DNA of 64,000 nt, from assembly GCF_900299525.1 (NCBI RefSeq), contig NZ_OMKA01000029.1:298986-362985 (forward strand), given 5' to 3'. The notes under the pieces are model-generated. The model saw only the letters and a list, made by a program, of their open reading frames with translations. It searched no databases and had not been told where the DNA came from. Source of the stretch: Aquimarina sp. Aq78. Lineage in GTDB: Bacteria > Bacteroidota > Bacteroidia > Flavobacteriales > Flavobacteriaceae. Made by a program: the position numbers and the translations under genes. Numbering within the stretch: position 1 is the stretch's first letter; the number at the start of each line of letters is the position of its first letter. Shown one piece after another: positions 7,947 to 17,229 of the stretch.

Positions 7947-8354
7947 ATGAGATATATAATAAGTTATGTTAGCACGGTAAATCCAAACATATCACATTCT
8001 GATATGACAGAGCTTATGGATTATGTTAGACTTAATAATAATGCAATTGGCCTTATGGGAATATTAATATATTCTGAAGGAAATTTTTTTCAAATTCTCG
8101 AAGGTGAAGAACAAGTCGTTAAAATGATGTTCGAAAAAATAAGAAAAGATTATCGACACCATAATATTATTAAAATGCTGGATAAAGAAATAATGGGTTC
8201 TTCTTTTTCAGAATCTCGTTCTTCTTTCACTGTAATATCTGATCATTACAATCAAAGTGAATTACATCAATTCTTAAAAAAAGAACAAGAAAATAACCCC
8301 GAACATTATAAAAGTATTTCTTACCTAGCTCAAAAATTCATGAAATTCAACTAA
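7947..8354 (+). CDS. BLUF-domain blue-light sensor
   Basis: Starting from ATG 7947 (MRYIISYVS) the protein is 135 residues, a stand-alone BLUF domain. BLUF proteins bind FAD and shift a Tyr/Gln hydrogen-bond network in blue light. The key residues are present at the expected spacing: Tyr7, Asn31 and Gln49 (GNFFQILEG), followed by the RKDYRHHNI segment. The C-terminal part (about 95-135) is helical with no output domain, so it must signal through a partner protein. An in-frame TTG at 7938 would add only three residues. It is single-gene, with two operator-like repeats upstream. Confidence 0.9.
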   Translation: MRYIISYVSTVNPNISHSDMTELMDYVRLNNNAIGLMGILIYSEGNFFQILEGEEQVVKMMFEKIRKDYRHHNIIKMLDKEIMGSSFSESRSSFTVISDHYNQSELHQFLKKEQENNPEHYKSISYLAQKFMKFN

Positions 8355-8597
8355 TTAAGAGTATCATAGATTTTAAAAACAAAACACTCTCCAATATAAA
8401 ACTTAGACTATTTATTTTTTTGAATTTACTAGAACAGAAGAATCAGATTTTTTTTACTCTAATAAATAGGAAAAACTCATCTTCGGTTTGACTGGCTATC
8501 AAGCATAGCAGGGTTACCATTTTTTCTTATTCTGAAACAAGGTTGAAAAAAGAGCATTTTATTATAGTAAATTCAAAGGATAAATAGTATTAAATAG

Positions 8598-8605
8598 TAC
8601 TTTTG
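8598..8605 (+). promoter_or_regulatory. -7 box for rpe
   Basis: TACTTTTG fits TAnnTTTG and lies 20 bases before the rpe ATG. No convincing -33 TTG is seen at the usual distance. Confidence 0.5.
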
Positions 8606-8624
8606 CGGGAAACAACACAGATTT

Positions 8625-9287
8625 ATGGCTTCAAAACGTATAGCCCCTTCAGTATTAGCTGCAGATTTTGCTAATTTGCAACGCGATGTAGAAATGATTA
8701 ATAAAAGTGAAGCAGACTGGTTTCATATAGATATTATGGACGGTGTTTTTGTTCCTAATATTTCTTTTGGAATGCCAGTTTTACGAGATATCGTAAAACA
8801 TGCAACTAAGACAATTGATGTACACCTTATGATTGTTGATCCAGATCGATATATTAAAACTTTTGCTGATCTGGGAAGTAATATCCTTACCGTACATTAT
8901 GAAGCTTGCACACATCTTCACAGAACATTGCAAGCTATTAAAGCCGAAGGAATGAAAGCTGGTGTTGCTATAAACCCACATACCAATGTAAGTTTATTAG
9001 AAGATGTTATTAATGATATAGACCTGGTATGTATAATGAGTGTAAACCCTGGATTTGGTGGTCAATCATTTATAGAAAACACTTATGAAAAGGTGAAACA
9101 ACTTCGTAAGATTATTGTAAAAAATAATGCAAGCACGTTAATTGAAATTGATGGAGGTGTAACCAATAAAAATGCTAAACAACTTATTGATGCCGGAGCA
9201 GATGTACTGGTTGCCGGAAGTTTCGTTTTTAAAAGTACTGACCCGAATCAAACCATTAAAGAATTGAAGGAGATTATAAACACTTAG
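8625..9287 (+). CDS. rpe: Ribulose-phosphate 3-epimerase
   Basis: The 220-residue TIM-barrel enzyme interconverts ribulose 5-phosphate and xylulose 5-phosphate in the pentose phosphate pathway. Family motifs are present in order: APSVLAADFANL at the start, WFHIDIMDGVFVPNISFG (metal-binding His and Asp), VHLMI, VNPGFGGQSF (phosphate loop) and EIDGGV with a late VAGSFVF. Length is normal. The next gene, an AraC-type regulator, starts 11 bases downstream, so co-transcription is possible, but no functional link is evident. Confidence 0.97.
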   Translation: MASKRIAPSVLAADFANLQRDVEMINKSEADWFHIDIMDGVFVPNISFGMPVLRDIVKHATKTIDVHLMIVDPDRYIKTFADLGSNILTVHYEACTHLHRTLQAIKAEGMKAGVAINPHTNVSLLEDVINDIDLVCIMSVNPGFGGQSFIENTYEKVKQLRKIIVKNNASTLIEIDGGVTNKNAKQLIDAGADVLVAGSFVFKSTDPNQTIKELKEIINT

Positions 9288-9297
9288 TCAATAAAAA

Positions 9298-10428
9298 ATG
9301 GAGCAGAACCCTATTCCGTCTTTTGATACCTGGACATCAATTTTCCTAATCGTAAGTTCACTAGGGTTCTTCTTAAGTATTATTCTAAGTATTCGTAAAA
9401 CGGGAAGAATGAATAATCTTCCCGTTGTTTTACTTATTTTAGGGTTTTCTTTTATTCTACTTCAATATGTGTTTTTCTGGACTAACTACGGGTCTGTATA
9501 TCCTTATTTTTATTTTTTTGACTCTAGTTGGTATCTCGCGTTTGGACCTCTGCTGTACATTTATATTACAAGATTTTACAGTAAAAATTTCAAAATAAGA
9601 TGGTATCACTTTGCACCAGCAATACTATCATTTATTATTAATGGATATTTTCTTATTGTATCAGAAGGTTTTCAAAACCTTAAAGAATATAAAGATGAAT
9701 TTCTATTTTATCTTTTTTGGTCACTTCGCTCTCCCTGGCTGGTAGCTTTATCGCTAATAATTTATGTAATCATAATAAAAGATTTCATCTCTTTTCATAA
9801 AAATGATAAAAAGTCTCAATATGAGATTATCAGAAAAAAATGGTCAACTTTTCTCATCAATTTATTCTTAGTCTTTATTATAGCCTATATAAGTTATTAT
9901 GTATTGGTTAGATTCTCATTTTTCAACATTCATTGGGATTATGCAATTTCTTTTTCAATGTCTATAGCTATATATGGTATTGGTTATATGGTATATAAAG
10001 AGCCTTCTATCTTTAACGGAGAATTATTATCCAATCTATTTTTAAAAGGAGAAACTCATCAAGAGCTAACCGAATCCACCAAAGATGAGTTCTATGATAC
10101 GTTATTATCATATATTAAAACAAATAAACCCTATTTAAACAATGATTTACGTTTGGTCCAATTAGCAGATAATATTGGTTTTTCTAGCCATATACTATCA
10201 AAGCTTATAAACGAAAAATCTAAAAAGAATTTTAATCAATTTATAAATGAATATAGATTGGAAGAAGCAAAAAAACTACTTCTAGAAAATTCTAAAGCTA
10301 GCATTAAAACGATTTATTTTGATGTTGGGTTTAATAACAAAGCTACTTTTAACACTGCCTTTAAAAATAAGTTCAATTGTACCCCATCTGAGTACAAAAG
10401 AAAAAAAATGGAAGTTCAGAATAATTAG
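9298..10428 (+). CDS. Membrane-anchored AraC-family transcription regulator
   Basis: The 376-residue protein has an N-terminal membrane region with about seven hydrophobic helices (residues 12-240). A cytoplasmic C-terminal AraC-type DNA-binding domain follows at about 275-372: DLRLVQLADNIGFSSHILSK, then NQFINEYRLEEAKKLL and FDVGFNNKATFNTAFKNKFNCTPSEYK. This layout is common in Flavobacteriia, where the membrane part is thought to sense a small ligand. The target is unknown. The following gene encodes a secreted FG-GAP protein, which could be its target by proximity only. Confidence 0.88.
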   Translation: MEQNPIPSFDTWTSIFLIVSSLGFFLSIILSIRKTGRMNNLPVVLLILGFSFILLQYVFFWTNYGSVYPYFYFFDSSWYLAFGPLLYIYITRFYSKNFKIRWYHFAPAILSFIINGYFLIVSEGFQNLKEYKDEFLFYLFWSLRSPWLVALSLIIYVIIIKDFISFHKNDKKSQYEIIRKKWSTFLINLFLVFIIAYISYYVLVRFSFFNIHWDYAISFSMSIAIYGIGYMVYKEPSIFNGELLSNLFLKGETHQELTESTKDEFYDTLLSYIKTNKPYLNNDLRLVQLADNIGFSSHILSKLINEKSKKNFNQFINEYRLEEAKKLLLENSKASIKTIYFDVGFNNKATFNTAFKNKFNCTPSEYKRKKMEVQNN

Positions 10429-10523
10429 ATTCGAATTAAAAAGGTTAAAAATTATAATTCTAAACCTATCCTCTTCTTGTTTTAGTGAACTTTAATCTTA
10501 TAACTCTTAAAAATCTTGAGCTT

Positions 10524-12293
10524 ATGAGAACTTTATTTTTATTCATTTTTTACAGTTTTACTAGTATCACTTTTGCACAAAAATTTACACTTATCAAAGA
10601 CAGTATTAACCCTATAGTATCTGATTCAACTATTCGGGGGACCTATTTTGGTACAGGATGGACAGATATCGATAATGATAGCAATTTGGATTTATTCTAT
10701 GCCGGGACTATATACAAAAATCTTGGAAACGGAAATTTTAAAATTGCAGAAGGCAGTACAGCAATACCTGTTGCTACATCGCTAAACAGCTGCAGTTGGG
10801 CAGACTATGAAAATGATGGAGATCTGGATTTAATTTATTCGCGATTTACTGCACCGTCTACCTTGCAAACCAGAATTTATGCTAATGATGGTACTGGCCA
10901 ATTTACCGAAACGAATACAATCTTAAACACAATCAATTCGGCAACCTGGAGCGTACAATGGTGTGATTATAACAATGATAGCTATGTTGATTTTATTCTT
11001 ACATTTGCCGATTTATTTCTTGGATCAAATCGATTTCCTAATCGTTTATATCGGGGAAATAGTGATGGCACATTTACCGAAGTAACAGAGCCTTACGACT
11101 TTCTTACAGAAAAAGCAGCCTACACTGTATCTAATTGGACTGATTATGACGAAGATGGAGATACCGATTTATTTATTGCCAGTGGTCCTGCTGCCGGTCC
11201 TGCAGGAATTAAGCATGATTTTTTATTTAAAAACCTACAAGTCGAAACCGGAAGCGAAGGATTTGTAAAATTAACCAATACAGACCTCTCATTTGCAGAA
11301 GATCCACAAGATGGACAATGTTATAATGCAATTGATTACGATAATGATGGCGATCTCGATATTTGTCTTACCAACTATTCTGGAATCGAAAACAAGTTTT
11401 ATATTAATACTTCTGGCGAATATCAAAGTACCAATACCCCATTTACAACCGGCAACAATCAAAACTTATCCAATGCTTGGGGAGATTTTGATAATGATGG
11501 TGATCTAGATGTTATCATTACAGCTTCTAGTGCAATTGGTAGTGGGTATTTTGTCAATAATGGAGATGGGACTTTTACAGAACATAATTCTAATCTTATT
11601 AATGCAGCCACCTCTGGAAACTCTACTGGGGCTACTATTGGAGATTACGATAACGATGGTGATTTGGATTTCTTTGTTGTTGGCCAGGGTGTAAAAGGGC
11701 TTTTTAGAAATGATTTAGCTGTAAAAAATCATTTCGTAAATATTAAACTCATTGGCAACCCATCAAATAAAGCCGCACTAGGTGCAAGATTAGAATTAAC
11801 CACCAGAGTAAAAGGGAAATTGGTAACTCAAAAAAGAGAAATCTCTGCCTCAAATGCATTTATGGGACAAAACAGTTTGCGAGCTCATTTTGGACTCGGT
11901 AAAGCCCCAAAAATTGAAAAACTCATCGTGTATTGGCCCTCCGGAAATGTCGATACTTTTTTAAAACTAAGAGTAAATAAATTTTACACTATAGAAGAAG
12001 GTAAAAAAAAACCAATTGACCCACCTATTAAAAAGAGAAACGATGATACTTCTAAAGTAATCATGTATCCTAACCCTTCTAAAAACACAGTAAAAGTCAA
12101 AATTGATAATTTAGAAACAAGTATTCCGGTTACGATTAAAATCGTAGATGCCACGGGGTTAAAAATTTCGGAAACCAATTTTAATATCAATCAGGAGATT
12201 ATACTAAACACTGCTTCTTTATCACCGGGAAATTATTTTTTGAACATTATACTAGAGGAAAAAACAGTTGTGAAAAAATTAATTATTAAGTAG
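10524..12293 (+). CDS. Secreted FG-GAP/VCBS repeat protein with ASPIC/UnbV domain and T9SS tail
   Basis: I start at ATG 10524, which gives a clear signal peptide (MRTLFLFIFYSF, cleaved after FAQ), rather than at the upstream GTG 10485. Residues about 40-405 carry repeated calcium-binding loops of the type DYDNDGDLD, at least seven copies, as in FG-GAP beta-propellers. An ASPIC/UnbV-type domain follows (GARLELTTRVKGK, then FGLGKAPKIEKLIVYWPSG). The last about 75 residues (MYPNPSKNTV to KKLIIK) are a type A type IX secretion sorting domain. The protein should be exported across the outer membrane and cell-attached or released. Ligand unknown. Confidence 0.9.
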   Translation: MRTLFLFIFYSFTSITFAQKFTLIKDSINPIVSDSTIRGTYFGTGWTDIDNDSNLDLFYAGTIYKNLGNGNFKIAEGSTAIPVATSLNSCSWADYENDGDLDLIYSRFTAPSTLQTRIYANDGTGQFTETNTILNTINSATWSVQWCDYNNDSYVDFILTFADLFLGSNRFPNRLYRGNSDGTFTEVTEPYDFLTEKAAYTVSNWTDYDEDGDTDLFIASGPAAGPAGIKHDFLFKNLQVETGSEGFVKLTNTDLSFAEDPQDGQCYNAIDYDNDGDLDICLTNYSGIENKFYINTSGEYQSTNTPFTTGNNQNLSNAWGDFDNDGDLDVIITASSAIGSGYFVNNGDGTFTEHNSNLINAATSGNSTGATIGDYDNDGDLDFFVVGQGVKGLFRNDLAVKNHFVNIKLIGNPSNKAALGARLELTTRVKGKLVTQKREISASNAFMGQNSLRAHFGLGKAPKIEKLIVYWPSGNVDTFLKLRVNKFYTIEEGKKKPIDPPIKKRNDDTSKVIMYPNPSKNTVKVKIDNLETSIPVTIKIVDATGLKISETNFNINQEIILNTASLSPGNYFLNIILEEKTVVKKLIIK

Positions 12294-12315
12294 TAGTCAA
12301 TTGCTACTTAGAAAA

Positions 12316-12348
12316 GGTGAGGCTTATAACAGAACCTCATCTTTTTTT
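12316..12348 (+). terminator. Probable terminator after the FG-GAP gene
   Basis: GGTGAGG (12316-12322) pairs with CCTCATC (12335-12341, one G-T pair), followed by seven T residues. Confidence 0.65.
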
Positions 12349-12442
12349 ACATTAGAGATTACAAAAATCATTAGTTTTACAAGAGTAAGAATAAGGTATT
12401 ACTCTAAAAGCTAGAATTAGAGCCTTGTCAATATGATTTTTA

Positions 12443-13405
12443 ATGATACATATAGATTTGATAATTGTTGGCGGTGGACCTATTGGTATAGCCTGTGGCC
12501 TCGAAGCAAAGAAAAAAGGACTTGATTATTGTATTATCGAAAAGGGACCTATCACTAATTCCTTATATAATTACCCTCTTAATATGCAGTTTTTCTCATC
12601 TTCAGAAAAACTTGAAATTGATAATATCCCATTTATCAGTAATGAAGCTAAACCAAAGCGTAATGAAGCTCTTGAATATTACCGTAGGATTGTAACTTCT
12701 AACGATTTAAATATTAATCTGTTTGAAAAAGTTAATACAGTTCTCAAAAAACAAGACACTTTTTATATTAAAACCGATAAAGAACAATATACTTGTTCTT
12801 ATGTAATCATTGCTACCGGGTTTTATGATCTTCCAAATACTATGGATGTTCCTGGAGAAGATTTACCTAAAGTTTCCCATTATTATAAAGATCCTCATTT
12901 TTTTGCTAAACAAAAATTAGCTGTTATTGGTGCAAGTAATTCTGCAGTAGATGCAGCTTTAGAATGTTATAGAAAAGGTGCAGAGGTAACAATGTTGGTT
13001 CGTGGGCCAGAAATTGGAAAACGTGTAAAATATTGGGTAAGACCTGATATTATAAATCGTATTGAGGAAGGTAGCATTAAAGTTTTCTATAATGTAACTA
13101 TAAAAGAAATATTACCAAAAAAAATCGATATCCAAACACCACAAGGAGAATTTAGTATTCAAAATGATTTCGTATTGGCACTAACGGGTTATAAACCAAA
13201 TTTTGGATTTCTGCAAAAGATAGGAATCCAACTCTCTAACGATGCAAAATTATATCCCCAATATAATGAAGAAACAATGGAAACTAATATCAAAAACCTC
13301 TATTTGGCCGGAGTAATATGTGGTGGTATGGATACTCATATTTGGTTTATCGAGAACTCTAGAATTCATGCCAAAACAATATTAAAATCAATTACAGAAA
13401 AATAG
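12443..13405 (+). CDS. YpdA-type bacillithiol disulfide reductase (FAD/NADPH)
   Basis: The 320-residue flavoprotein has an N-terminal FAD Rossmann motif (IVGGGPIGIACGLEA, residues 8-22), an ATGFYDLP segment and a second NADPH-binding motif (VIGASNSAVDAALE, about 162-175). The C-terminal FAD motif is NLYLAGVICGG. It lacks the CxxC of thioredoxin reductase, which with the length points to the YpdA family that reduces bacillithiol disulfide. Many Flavobacteriia make bacillithiol. It appears monocistronic, ending at a bidirectional terminator shared with the convergent gene. Confidence 0.85.
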   Translation: MIHIDLIIVGGGPIGIACGLEAKKKGLDYCIIEKGPITNSLYNYPLNMQFFSSSEKLEIDNIPFISNEAKPKRNEALEYYRRIVTSNDLNINLFEKVNTVLKKQDTFYIKTDKEQYTCSYVIIATGFYDLPNTMDVPGEDLPKVSHYYKDPHFFAKQKLAVIGASNSAVDAALECYRKGAEVTMLVRGPEIGKRVKYWVRPDIINRIEEGSIKVFYNVTIKEILPKKIDIQTPQGEFSIQNDFVLALTGYKPNFGFLQKIGIQLSNDAKLYPQYNEETMETNIKNLYLAGVICGGMDTHIWFIENSRIHAKTILKSITEK

Positions 13406-13413
13406 CTACAAAA

Positions 13414-13436
13414 AAAGCCAGACTAAGTCTGGCTTT
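13414..13436. terminator. Bidirectional terminator between convergent genes
   Basis: AAAGCCAGAC, loop TAA, GTCTGGCTTT. It lies between the ends of the YpdA-like and Bax inhibitor-1 genes; A and T flanks allow use in both directions. Confidence 0.8.
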
Positions 13437-13456
13437 AATTCTATAATAATTGACGT

Positions 13457-14158
13457 TTAATCTCTAGAGAGAATACTTAATATGTACCAAAACAATAACA
13501 TCAAAGAAGCAAATAATCCTAATGATGCTCCTACATATTGATCTTCAGAATATTTATGTACCATATTAGAGGTTTGATATAGAATTGACCCAGAAGCCAG
13601 AATTACCATCCCCACACTAAACCAAAGGCCAAGATTAAATCCGAATAGCAAACCTGCTGCAATAAGTCCTATTGCTATAAAAAATCCAATTGCCAGTATA
13701 GATTTTAAAAACGAAAAATCTTTTTTGGTAATTAAAACAACAGCCGAAAGCCCTGTAAATAATGCTAGAGTCAAAATTGCAGCTTGGTTAAGAATATTAG
13801 CGCCTCCGCTTTCTGCAATCATCATAGCAATCCCAATAAGTGGAATAAAGATAAAAGCTTCTGCTACTACAAATAATAACAATCCTAAATATTGTTGATT
13901 GATATTATGATTCTTTAATGCCATTTTCTCTGCATAATTTGTCACCAGCATAAAACCGCCCAGCATAATAAGCCATCTCCATCCTTGTGTCATAGAAAAT
14001 GCAAAATTTACAATAGGTTCTATTTGAAAAAATATCCATTCTACGATTACAAAAAGTAGAACAGCCATAGCAAGATGGGTATAGGTCTTTTTATAAAACG
14101 CAACCCTTTTTTCATCGGTAAGTGAACTAACAGGTAGTATTTGCTGAAATTCTTCCAT
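13457..14158 (-). CDS. Bax inhibitor-1/YccA family membrane protein
   Basis: The 233-residue protein has a short polar N-terminus and seven hydrophobic segments between residues about 30 and 230. The late segments carry the family pattern (ASGSILYQTSNMVHKYSEDQYVGASLGLFAS), in which the Asp/Glu and Tyr residues resemble the YccA/TMBIM signature. Relatives are inner-membrane calcium-leak or protease-associated proteins; the bacterial role is poorly defined. The gene ends at the shared terminator and is separate from the peptidase gene 68 bases upstream. Confidence 0.9.
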   Translation of the reverse strand: MEEFQQILPVSSLTDEKRVAFYKKTYTHLAMAVLLFVIVEWIFFQIEPIVNFAFSMTQGWRWLIMLGGFMLVTNYAEKMALKNHNINQQYLGLLLFVVAEAFIFIPLIGIAMMIAESGGANILNQAAILTLALFTGLSAVVLITKKDFSFLKSILAIGFFIAIGLIAAGLLFGFNLGLWFSVGMVILASGSILYQTSNMVHKYSEDQYVGASLGLFASLMLLFWYILSILSRD

Positions 14159-14226
14159 ATATGATATAATAAATTAAAATTATTGATGGCTATAAATATA
14201 ATCGTTTCTTGAAAATGATATCATAA

Positions 14227-15171
14227 TTAATCCTCAAAATATCTAAAATTAAACATCTGTACTACATAATAATATATCTCAGGAAATTGTTTCTTTAACT
14301 CCTTTGGTGACTCCATAAAAACTTCAACCAAAACTGCAATAAATTCAAATTTATCGGTATATGCATAATCCCTCAATATTTTAGAATCTACTATCTTTTT
14401 CCTTATTTCTTCAGCACCAAGATACTTTTCTAACAATAAAAAAGTGTCATAAAAAATTTCACAGCTAATATTGTTGTTTTTTATAGAGTTATGATGAATC
14501 GCATGTGTTATTTCATGGACACCCAAACTTTTTCCTTTATCCATGTGCAAGTTTCCTTTCTGAAAATCTTTCCAGGATAAAGCCAATGCCCTGGATATAG
14601 GATTAAACTCCCCTATATTTTCTGTTTTATTTAAAATTGAATAGAATGATGTTGGGTATAAAACTATGGTTTCTAAATATTCTAACAGATAGTGACGCAT
14701 CCCAAAAGTAAGCTGTGTAACCATAATGGTTACTTGCATACGCATAAAATCATCAATAGCTAATCCTTCTCTACCAACAAAACGAGTATCTTCAAGAAAC
14801 CTTACTGTTCTATGCGCAAAATATCGCTTTCTTCTTTTATCAAGAGTAGTATAAAAATCATTCTCATCCAGAAATGCTTGTAAATGAGGTGGTAATTTCT
14901 TCGGAGTAAGGTAAAAATGAATAAAATAAGGCCTTTTCTTATACTTTACATAAATTGATTCTAAATATCGCAAAACATAATATATACATATCGAAACAAT
15001 TCCGACAGTAACAAATACTCCAAGTATGTTTTGGAGTAATGTATTAGAAGTTTCTTCTTCAAACAATAATAAAGATGCTATATAAAGATTCAAAAAAAAG
15101 ATAATGTAGGTTAAGGTTACTAAAAATAACGTTTTAGAAGCAGAAATGGTATTAAAATAACAATTTAACAT
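14227..15171 (-). CDS. MtfA-like zinc metallopeptidase with N-terminal membrane anchor
   Basis: The 314-residue protein has two predicted membrane helices (about 14-36 and 46-70) and then a cytosolic MtfA-type domain: LPPHLQAFLDENDFYTTL, RTVRFLEDTRFVGREGL, and the zinc site HExxH at 219-223 (VHEITHAIHH). A later acidic helix (FEFIAVLVEVFMESP) supplies the third ligand, probably Glu276 or Glu283. E. coli MtfA is a soluble aminopeptidase that titrates the Mlc repressor. The membrane anchor is a difference, and the partner here is unknown. It appears single-gene. Confidence 0.85.
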   Translation of the reverse strand: MLNCYFNTISASKTLFLVTLTYIIFFLNLYIASLLLFEEETSNTLLQNILGVFVTVGIVSICIYYVLRYLESIYVKYKKRPYFIHFYLTPKKLPPHLQAFLDENDFYTTLDKRRKRYFAHRTVRFLEDTRFVGREGLAIDDFMRMQVTIMVTQLTFGMRHYLLEYLETIVLYPTSFYSILNKTENIGEFNPISRALALSWKDFQKGNLHMDKGKSLGVHEITHAIHHNSIKNNNISCEIFYDTFLLLEKYLGAEEIRKKIVDSKILRDYAYTDKFEFIAVLVEVFMESPKELKKQFPEIYYYVVQMFNFRYFED

Positions 15172-15382
15172 TAATCAATGCTATTTTACATACTACCAAC
15201 ATCTTATATTTCAACCTTATGATATAAGTGCAAATAGTAAATACAGCAAACATCTATAAACTTATTCTTATTAGAAATTTAACTATTCTGTATGGATTTG
15301 GGAATGAAATTTGATACTCTATGGCAGTTGGTGTTTATTTTTAAAACCAGCATACCTAACACTACTAAAATTACAACCAATA

Positions 15383-15610
15383 ATGTTTTCATTTAAGAGG
15401 AATCCCCCAGACTCATTAACGAATTTAGATCAACTTTATAAAAATGTTATCTCAAAACTCCCAATTGCTAATCGAATTAAATATTGTGAATCTCTAGTGT
15501 ATCGTACTAAAGAAGATATATCAAATTCTAATTGTAGATTCACAAAAAGAAAATTAAAAAAGCTCTTAAAAGTTACCGAAACAGAACTACAGGAACTTAA
15601 TATCAATTAA
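15383..15610 (+). CDS. Small hypothetical protein
   Basis: From ATG 15383 (MFSFKRNPPDSL) the product is 75 residues, charged and probably helical (LDQLYKNVISKLPIANRIKYCESL), with a lysine-rich segment (KRKLKKLLKVTETELQ). An upstream in-frame start at 15311 would add 24 residues of low plausibility. I recognise no family. It stands alone between two leftward genes, in a locally AT-rich stretch. The even charge pattern suggests a real small protein, but the evidence is weak. Confidence 0.45.
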   Translation: MFSFKRNPPDSLTNLDQLYKNVISKLPIANRIKYCESLVYRTKEDISNSNCRFTKRKLKKLLKVTETELQELNIN

Positions 15611-15655
15611 GTTCTGTTCATAAGTAACTAGACATTACATATAGGTAGAATAAGG

Positions 15656-16600
15656 TTATGAAATTTTCTCATATCCTTCTAGGTTAGTAATTCCCCAATT
15701 CTCAAGCTCTTCTTTATTCCATAATTCTGGGAAAAATATGCGCTTTTGATATTTTGGATGCATGTATTTATGCCAATCACTACCTCCGGTTGCTTCCACA
15801 TTTACTTTTCCATGATCCAAATATTTTGCTGCTGCATCATAATGGTGCATTACCCAATTAATGTTTACTGTGTGATCATAATGACGCATGGCATTAATTA
15901 ACTCAGTATTTTTCTGATATTCTTCGGGAAGTTCTTTAAACTTTGTCCATAAATTAACTGTATTATATTCTTTCATCCATTCGATCAATTCTTTCTTGTA
16001 CTTTGTTTCAAAATTGATCATCAATTTACTCTTCTTACCTGTTTTATGATCTGTCCCGGCCGCTTGCCAATACATATTATCAAAGGCATACTCATATGGA
16101 GTATTTCTATCAATTGTCTTTCTATATCTAAAATCAATTAAATTAATTAATTCTGTAGAAGCAATCTCTATTTTACGATATTGTCCAGATTGAAATCCAC
16201 TCGCAGGAGTTAAAGTATCTCTAAACTTCATATACTGATCAATCTCCATTCCCTCTCCCATGATATCAAATGAGTTTGAAAGCATATCAAAATATCTACT
16301 CACACGCATAAGATGCATTTCAAATTTTTTAGGCTCTATATTTTCAGTATGAGAAATTTGACTCATTTCCCAAAGAATCATTTTAAACAATAATTCATTA
16401 ATCTGATGATACATAATAAACACCATCTCATCGGGCAATTGTGTTCGTTGGGTTTGTAGCCCTAATAAGGCATCTACCTGAATAAAATCCCAATATTTCA
16501 TGGGTTCGGCATGCAATAAACCAGACAGATGTACATCTGGATCTTGCCCCATTGCATTATATTTTTTATCTATAGCTTCTAATAATTCTTTTCTAGTCAT
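15656..16600 (-). CDS. Tryptophan 2,3-dioxygenase family protein
   Basis: The 314-residue protein carries the TDO family signatures: FIMYHQINELLFKMILWE, FRDTLTPASGFQSGQYRKIE (the substrate-binding PASGFQS region), a probable heme-ligand histidine in NWVMHHYDAAAKYL, and ATGGSDWHKYM near the C-terminus. TDO opens the indole ring of tryptophan to N-formylkynurenine, the first step of the kynurenine pathway. No other kynurenine gene is nearby. Length is in the family range. It stands alone, and the upstream spacer contains only a weak TATATTTA -7 candidate at 16626-16633 on the minus strand. Confidence 0.92.
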   Translation of the reverse strand: MTRKELLEAIDKKYNAMGQDPDVHLSGLLHAEPMKYWDFIQVDALLGLQTQRTQLPDEMVFIMYHQINELLFKMILWEMSQISHTENIEPKKFEMHLMRVSRYFDMLSNSFDIMGEGMEIDQYMKFRDTLTPASGFQSGQYRKIEIASTELINLIDFRYRKTIDRNTPYEYAFDNMYWQAAGTDHKTGKKSKLMINFETKYKKELIEWMKEYNTVNLWTKFKELPEEYQKNTELINAMRHYDHTVNINWVMHHYDAAAKYLDHGKVNVEATGGSDWHKYMHPKYQKRIFFPELWNKEELENWGITNLEGYEKIS

Positions 16601-17229
16601 AATGTTTATCTGTATAATACGGATTTAAATATACACTCGATATAATTCTGCTTTTACTATGTTTTACAAAATTATTCGAAGAAGGATAATCATACCAAAT
16701 GAGTATTGTTATGAAAAAATTCAAACTCAAATAGCAGGTAATAAATTAGTAATCAAATCGAAATTATTATGAAAAAGGAGATTTTATATTAATGTAATTA
16801 GCAACACTAAGTAATAGATGGGTAGACCGATTGGAAATAGAATTTTTAGCCTTGTTCATTTTATAGAATTTTTTATGAATCCATCGTTTTCTTTCTAAAA
16901 CAGGTATCAGGAAACTATACTTATCGTATTGATAACAATAATTATTTTCCAAGAAACAATCAAAGGTAATGAAGTGATCAATAAATCTATATAAAGTTAT
17001 TCATAAATATTAATGATACTTTATATGAGATAATATACTTTTAATACATCGACAAAAACCTGAATATATAATTCTCACCGTTTTACCACTCACTAAATTT
17101 GGGGTATACACTCTTAAAAAACACAGTTTAAACACCTTTAAATAAGGGTTTTACACACCTTGACAACCATTACTCTGTATTCTATTTTTATAATCTTCAT
17201 TAATTCATATTAATTAAAAAAAGTATATT
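16601..17229. other. 629-base spacer before the three-gene cassette
   Basis: It is very AT-rich. It holds one copy of a 31-bp repeat (16987-17017) and a leftward 61-codon frame (16767-16952) that I do not accept as a gene. I see no terminator with a clear T tract and no good TAnnTTTG box near the 17230 start. Confidence 0.5.
16987..17017 (+). repeat. 31-bp direct repeat, left copy
   Basis: It begins CTATATAAAGTTA and ends AAATATTAATGAT. It matches 20243-20273 at 30 of 31 positions (T against A at position 14). The two copies enclose the cassette 17230-20088. Homology stops abruptly on both sides. Confidence 0.7.

Noticed and set aside
11293..11694. Two extra frames within the FG-GAP gene
   Set aside because: Frame-shifted shadows created by the repeated GATxxTGATGG calcium-loop codons.
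16767..16952. 61-codon leftward frame in the spacer before the cassette
   Set aside because: Lysine/asparagine-rich with no recognisable pattern or promoter; at best a gene remnant.
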